Shown: piece by piece, positions 8,927 through 10,236 of the stretch
Layout: each line of letters opens with the position of its first letter
How positions within the stretch are numbered: the stretch's first letter is position 1
Assembly (NCBI GenBank): GCA_004151065.3
Contig: NWUY0304064059.1
Span: 1-10,236 of the forward strand
Length of the DNA stretch: 10,236 nucleotides
Source: Larix sibirica
Lineage: Eukaryota > Streptophyta > Pinopsida > Pinales > Pinaceae
Direction of reading: 5' to 3'
The notes under the pieces: model-generated
What the model saw: only the letters and a program-made list of their open reading frames with translations
Databases searched by the model: none
Told to the model about the DNA's origin: nothing
Program-made: the position numbers and the translations under genes

Positions 8927-8957
8927 CCTTGCCCTCCCTTTGGTCAAGCAAGCCTTT
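8927..8957 (+). mobile_element. Bpu-like 31-bp mobile repeat, copy B
   Basis: Identical over all 31 bases to copies A and C. It follows the codons for Lys-Lys-Asp-Glu (ending 8925) in the gypsy reverse transcriptase and abuts copy C head to tail. The pair plus the following CCTT gives three CCTT words in register (8927, 8958, 8989), as expected if each unit carries one terminal CCTT and the target supplies the last. Confidence 0.82.
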
Positions 8958-8988
8958 CCTTGCCCTCCCTTTGGTCAAGCAAGCCTTT
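8958..8988 (+). mobile_element. Bpu-like 31-bp mobile repeat, copy C
   Basis: The second unit of the head-to-tail pair. Directly after it the original gene resumes at CCTTCAGATTG (8989), reading Phe-Arg-Leu-Cys-Ile. Removing both units (62 bases) rejoins Lys-Asp-Glu-Thr to Phe-Arg-Leu in frame, which is strong evidence that the pair is an insertion and that the target contained CCTT. Confidence 0.82.
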
Positions 8989-9279
8989 CCTTCAGATTGT
9001 GCATTGGTTTTAGGCAGCTAAATAAAGTCATTGTGAGGAATAAATATACTATACCCAGAATTGATGATCTATTTGTTCAGCTAAGAGAAGCAAATATATT
9101 CTTAAAGATAAATTTTAGATCAGGCTACCATCAGGTAAGAATAAAGGATAAAGATATAAGCTTTAAAAACCAGTTGTGGGCACTATGAATTTGTAGTGGC
9201 GCCATTTGGTTTTACAAATGCACCAGCTACTTTTATGTGTTTTATGTTGGTGGAATTCTTACTCAAAACTGGCATGTAG

Positions 9280-9747
9280 TTTGTTATGAGTAAGAAAGCT
9301 AAAAAAGAGCGTGAGAAGAATTATGTCACACATGATTTGCAACTTGTTGCCATAGTGCATGCATTAAATATGCGGAGACATTATCTAATTTAATGGGGAT
9401 AAAATTTTGAATTAAGAACTAACCAGATGCTTTGAAATATTTGTTTGAATAGTATACTTTGAATGTCAAGCAAAGAAGATGGATGGAACTTTGTGAATAT
9501 GATTTTTATATTAAGCATATAAAAGGTAAGGATAAATAGGTTGCTAACGCACTTAGCAGAAGGATACAGATTATAATGCATACTACACCCATTAGCATGT
9601 GCAAATCAGATAAAAAAAATAGAATTCTTGAAGCTGTGATTTCATGAGTATTACAAACAGGTAAAAAAAGGATTACAGCAGTAAAATGTATGGCATAAAT
9701 ATGAAGACTATAAGTTGGCAGATGATGGAATTCTTATGCATAAAACA
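9280..9747 (+). pseudogene. Gypsy RNase H and connector, degraded
   Basis: The first block (from 9280) reads SKKAKKEREKNYVTHDL, then QLVAIVHALNMRRHYL, the RNase H motif in which the catalytic Glu of the usual DLEL is Gln. Stops follow at about 9391 and 9400. After a shift near 9425 the next block reads DALKYLFE, stop (9450), YTLNVKQRRWMELCEYDF, IKHIKGKDK, stop (9537), VANALSRR, where the catalytic Asp of ADALSRR is Asn (9546-9548). The connector toward the integrase is still visible as KYEDYKLADDGILMHKT at 9697-9747, in a different frame. The N-terminal part of RNase H with its TDAS-type Asp was lost in the same deletion that removed the reverse-transcriptase YxDD box. Confidence 0.82.
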
Positions 9748-9749
9748 TA

Positions 9750-10236
9750 GTTTATGTTCCTAATGCTTGTTAATTAAGTAAAATTGTATTGAATTAAATG
9801 CATAATTTATATATACTGGACATATTGGATATAAAAAGAATTATAGCAGTAAGAAATCACTACTTTTTTTGGCCAGGAATAAAGAAAGATATTGCTATGT
9901 ATATAGCCAGGTGTATTAAATGTAAAAGAGTAAATGCTAAGCATAGACATCCAGTAGGTTTGGTACAACCATTATCAATACCAGAATGGATGGGACCCGT
10001 AGTCACCATTCATTTATTACTAAGTTGCCCAGGATAGTCATGCAATATGATCCATTATGGTAGTGGTGGACAAGCTAACAAAAGTTGCCCACTTTATTCC
10101 AATTAAGTCAACTCATAAGGCAGCCAATATAGCCAAAATTTGTATGAAAGAGATTGCCAGATTGCATGGGATACCAAAGGCAATTGTTTAAGACATAGAT
10201 CCACAAAATTAACTTCGAGCTTTTGGAAAGGGTTGT
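9750..10236 (+). pseudogene. Gypsy integrase (zinc finger and part of the core), incomplete at the window edge
   Basis: The frame at 9750 reads VYVPNAC, stop, then MHN. The HHCC finger ligands are His 9801, His 9821 (GHIGYKK, read in a shifted frame), Cys 9912 and Cys 9921 (ARCIKCKR). Between them lies HYFFWPGIKKDI. The core starts VVTIH, where the first catalytic Asp of the DDE triad is His (10011-10013), next to a one-base loss. It continues ITKLPR, then after another shift IMVVVDKLTKVAHFIPIKS, KEIARLHGIPKAIV, a stop at 10189-10191 and Asp-Ile-Asp-Pro, keeping the second catalytic Asp (10192). SSFWKGL at 10215-10235 is in a further frame. The Glu of the triad lies beyond the window. Confidence 0.86.

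Larger units (their letters stand above)
8654..9246 (+). pseudogene. Gypsy reverse transcriptase, disrupted and internally deleted
   Basis: The conserved lead-in LQGFANLFEDI ends at 8695, where a 31-bp repeat is inserted. It resumes as LPQKNIDFSIELVPR from 8734 in another frame and continues through YRMSIPELKEL, a double TAA, and LYKKDET up to 8926. A pair of 31-bp repeats follows. The next block is [11 protein letters not shown] (8994 on), [27 protein letters not shown] (Asp of the usual KIDLRSGYHQ is Asn), then after a shift [18 protein letters not shown] (9181-9234). The catalytic YxDD box and thumb, expected roughly 30 residues further on, are absent: the sequence passes directly into RNase H-like protein. 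It cannot be active. Partner domains flank it on both sides. Confidence 0.87.
7885..10236 (+). mobile_element. Ty3/gypsy LTR retrotransposon, decayed, 5'-truncated, running off the right edge
   Basis: Domain order on the plus strand is Gag zinc knuckle, protease, reverse transcriptase, RNase H, integrase zinc finger and integrase core, which is the Ty3/gypsy order (Ty1/copia has integrase before reverse transcriptase). Most of Gag and the 5' LTR are not visible, and the integrase core is cut by the window end, so clade-defining features such as a chromodomain cannot be judged. The coding sequence carries many stops, several frameshifts, an internal deletion in the reverse transcriptase and three 31-bp repeat insertions. 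Several catalytic residues are changed (protease Asp to Glu, RNase H Glu to Gln and Asp to Asn, first integrase Asp to His). If the host molecule is mitochondrial, this is nuclear-derived DNA that became fixed there. Confidence 0.88.

Noticed and set aside
8655-8978. Minus-strand open frame of 107 codons across the reverse-transcriptase region.
   Set aside because: It is a shadow of the plus-strand gypsy coding sequence and reads the 31-bp repeats twice as a repeated peptide.
8696-8988. The spaced identical 31-bp units as a CRISPR-like array.
   Set aside because: Only three copies, two of them abutting with no spacer, no palindromic centre, and they sit inside a eukaryotic retrotransposon.
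7909-10236. The in-frame stops could be restored by U-to-C RNA editing, as in some fern and hornwort organelles, making gag-pol expressible.
   Set aside because: Frameshifts, the YxDD deletion, the 31-bp insertions and altered catalytic residues remain whatever the editing, so the element is a pseudogene.

Overview
The window looks like non-coding plant organellar DNA, most likely mitochondrial and most likely from a gymnosperm (cycad, Ginkgo or conifer type). Three observations point that way. No intact gene is visible across 10 kb. Decayed nuclear-type retroelement pieces are embedded in otherwise featureless sequence. A short mobile repeat of about 31 bp with CCTT (AAGG on the other strand) ends resembles the 'Bpu' elements I recall from cycad mitochondrial DNA. 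A nuclear intergenic region of a large plant genome is the main alternative. I found no recognisable mitochondrial gene, tRNA or rRNA, so the compartment is an inference.

Layout. Bases 1-3800 hold no gene I can support, only a degenerate short-repeat tract at 1411-1750 with a clear 21-bp tandem pair. From about 3822 to 4990 lies a broken coding region of an uncharacterised plant protein type; its longest open stretch is about 211 codons, with stops and frame changes on both sides. Bases 4991-6850 are again gene-poor. They contain a diverged copy of the Bpu-like repeat (5826-5862), a four-copy 10-bp tandem repeat (6221-6260), a small hairpin and a 20-bp tandem pair (6391-6430). Bases 6850-7380 hold the 3' end of a LINE: reverse-transcriptase zinc-binding domain, linker and start of an RNase H-like domain, split over several frames.

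From about 7885 to the right edge runs a decayed Ty3/gypsy LTR retrotransposon in plus orientation: Gag zinc knuckle, protease, reverse transcriptase (internally deleted), RNase H and integrase, cut off by the window edge. No LTR, primer-binding site or polypurine tract was found.

The most informative structure is inside the reverse-transcriptase region. Three identical 31-bp Bpu-like units sit at two sites (8696-8726, and a head-to-tail pair at 8927-8988), each interrupting a conserved coding stretch. The surrounding protein reads straight across once each block is skipped, so the empty sites can be inferred. The CCTT at the unit edge is also present in the inferred target of the second site. 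This orders events: the retrotransposon arrived first, the short repeats inserted later. None of the protein-coding remnants can be functional as they stand.
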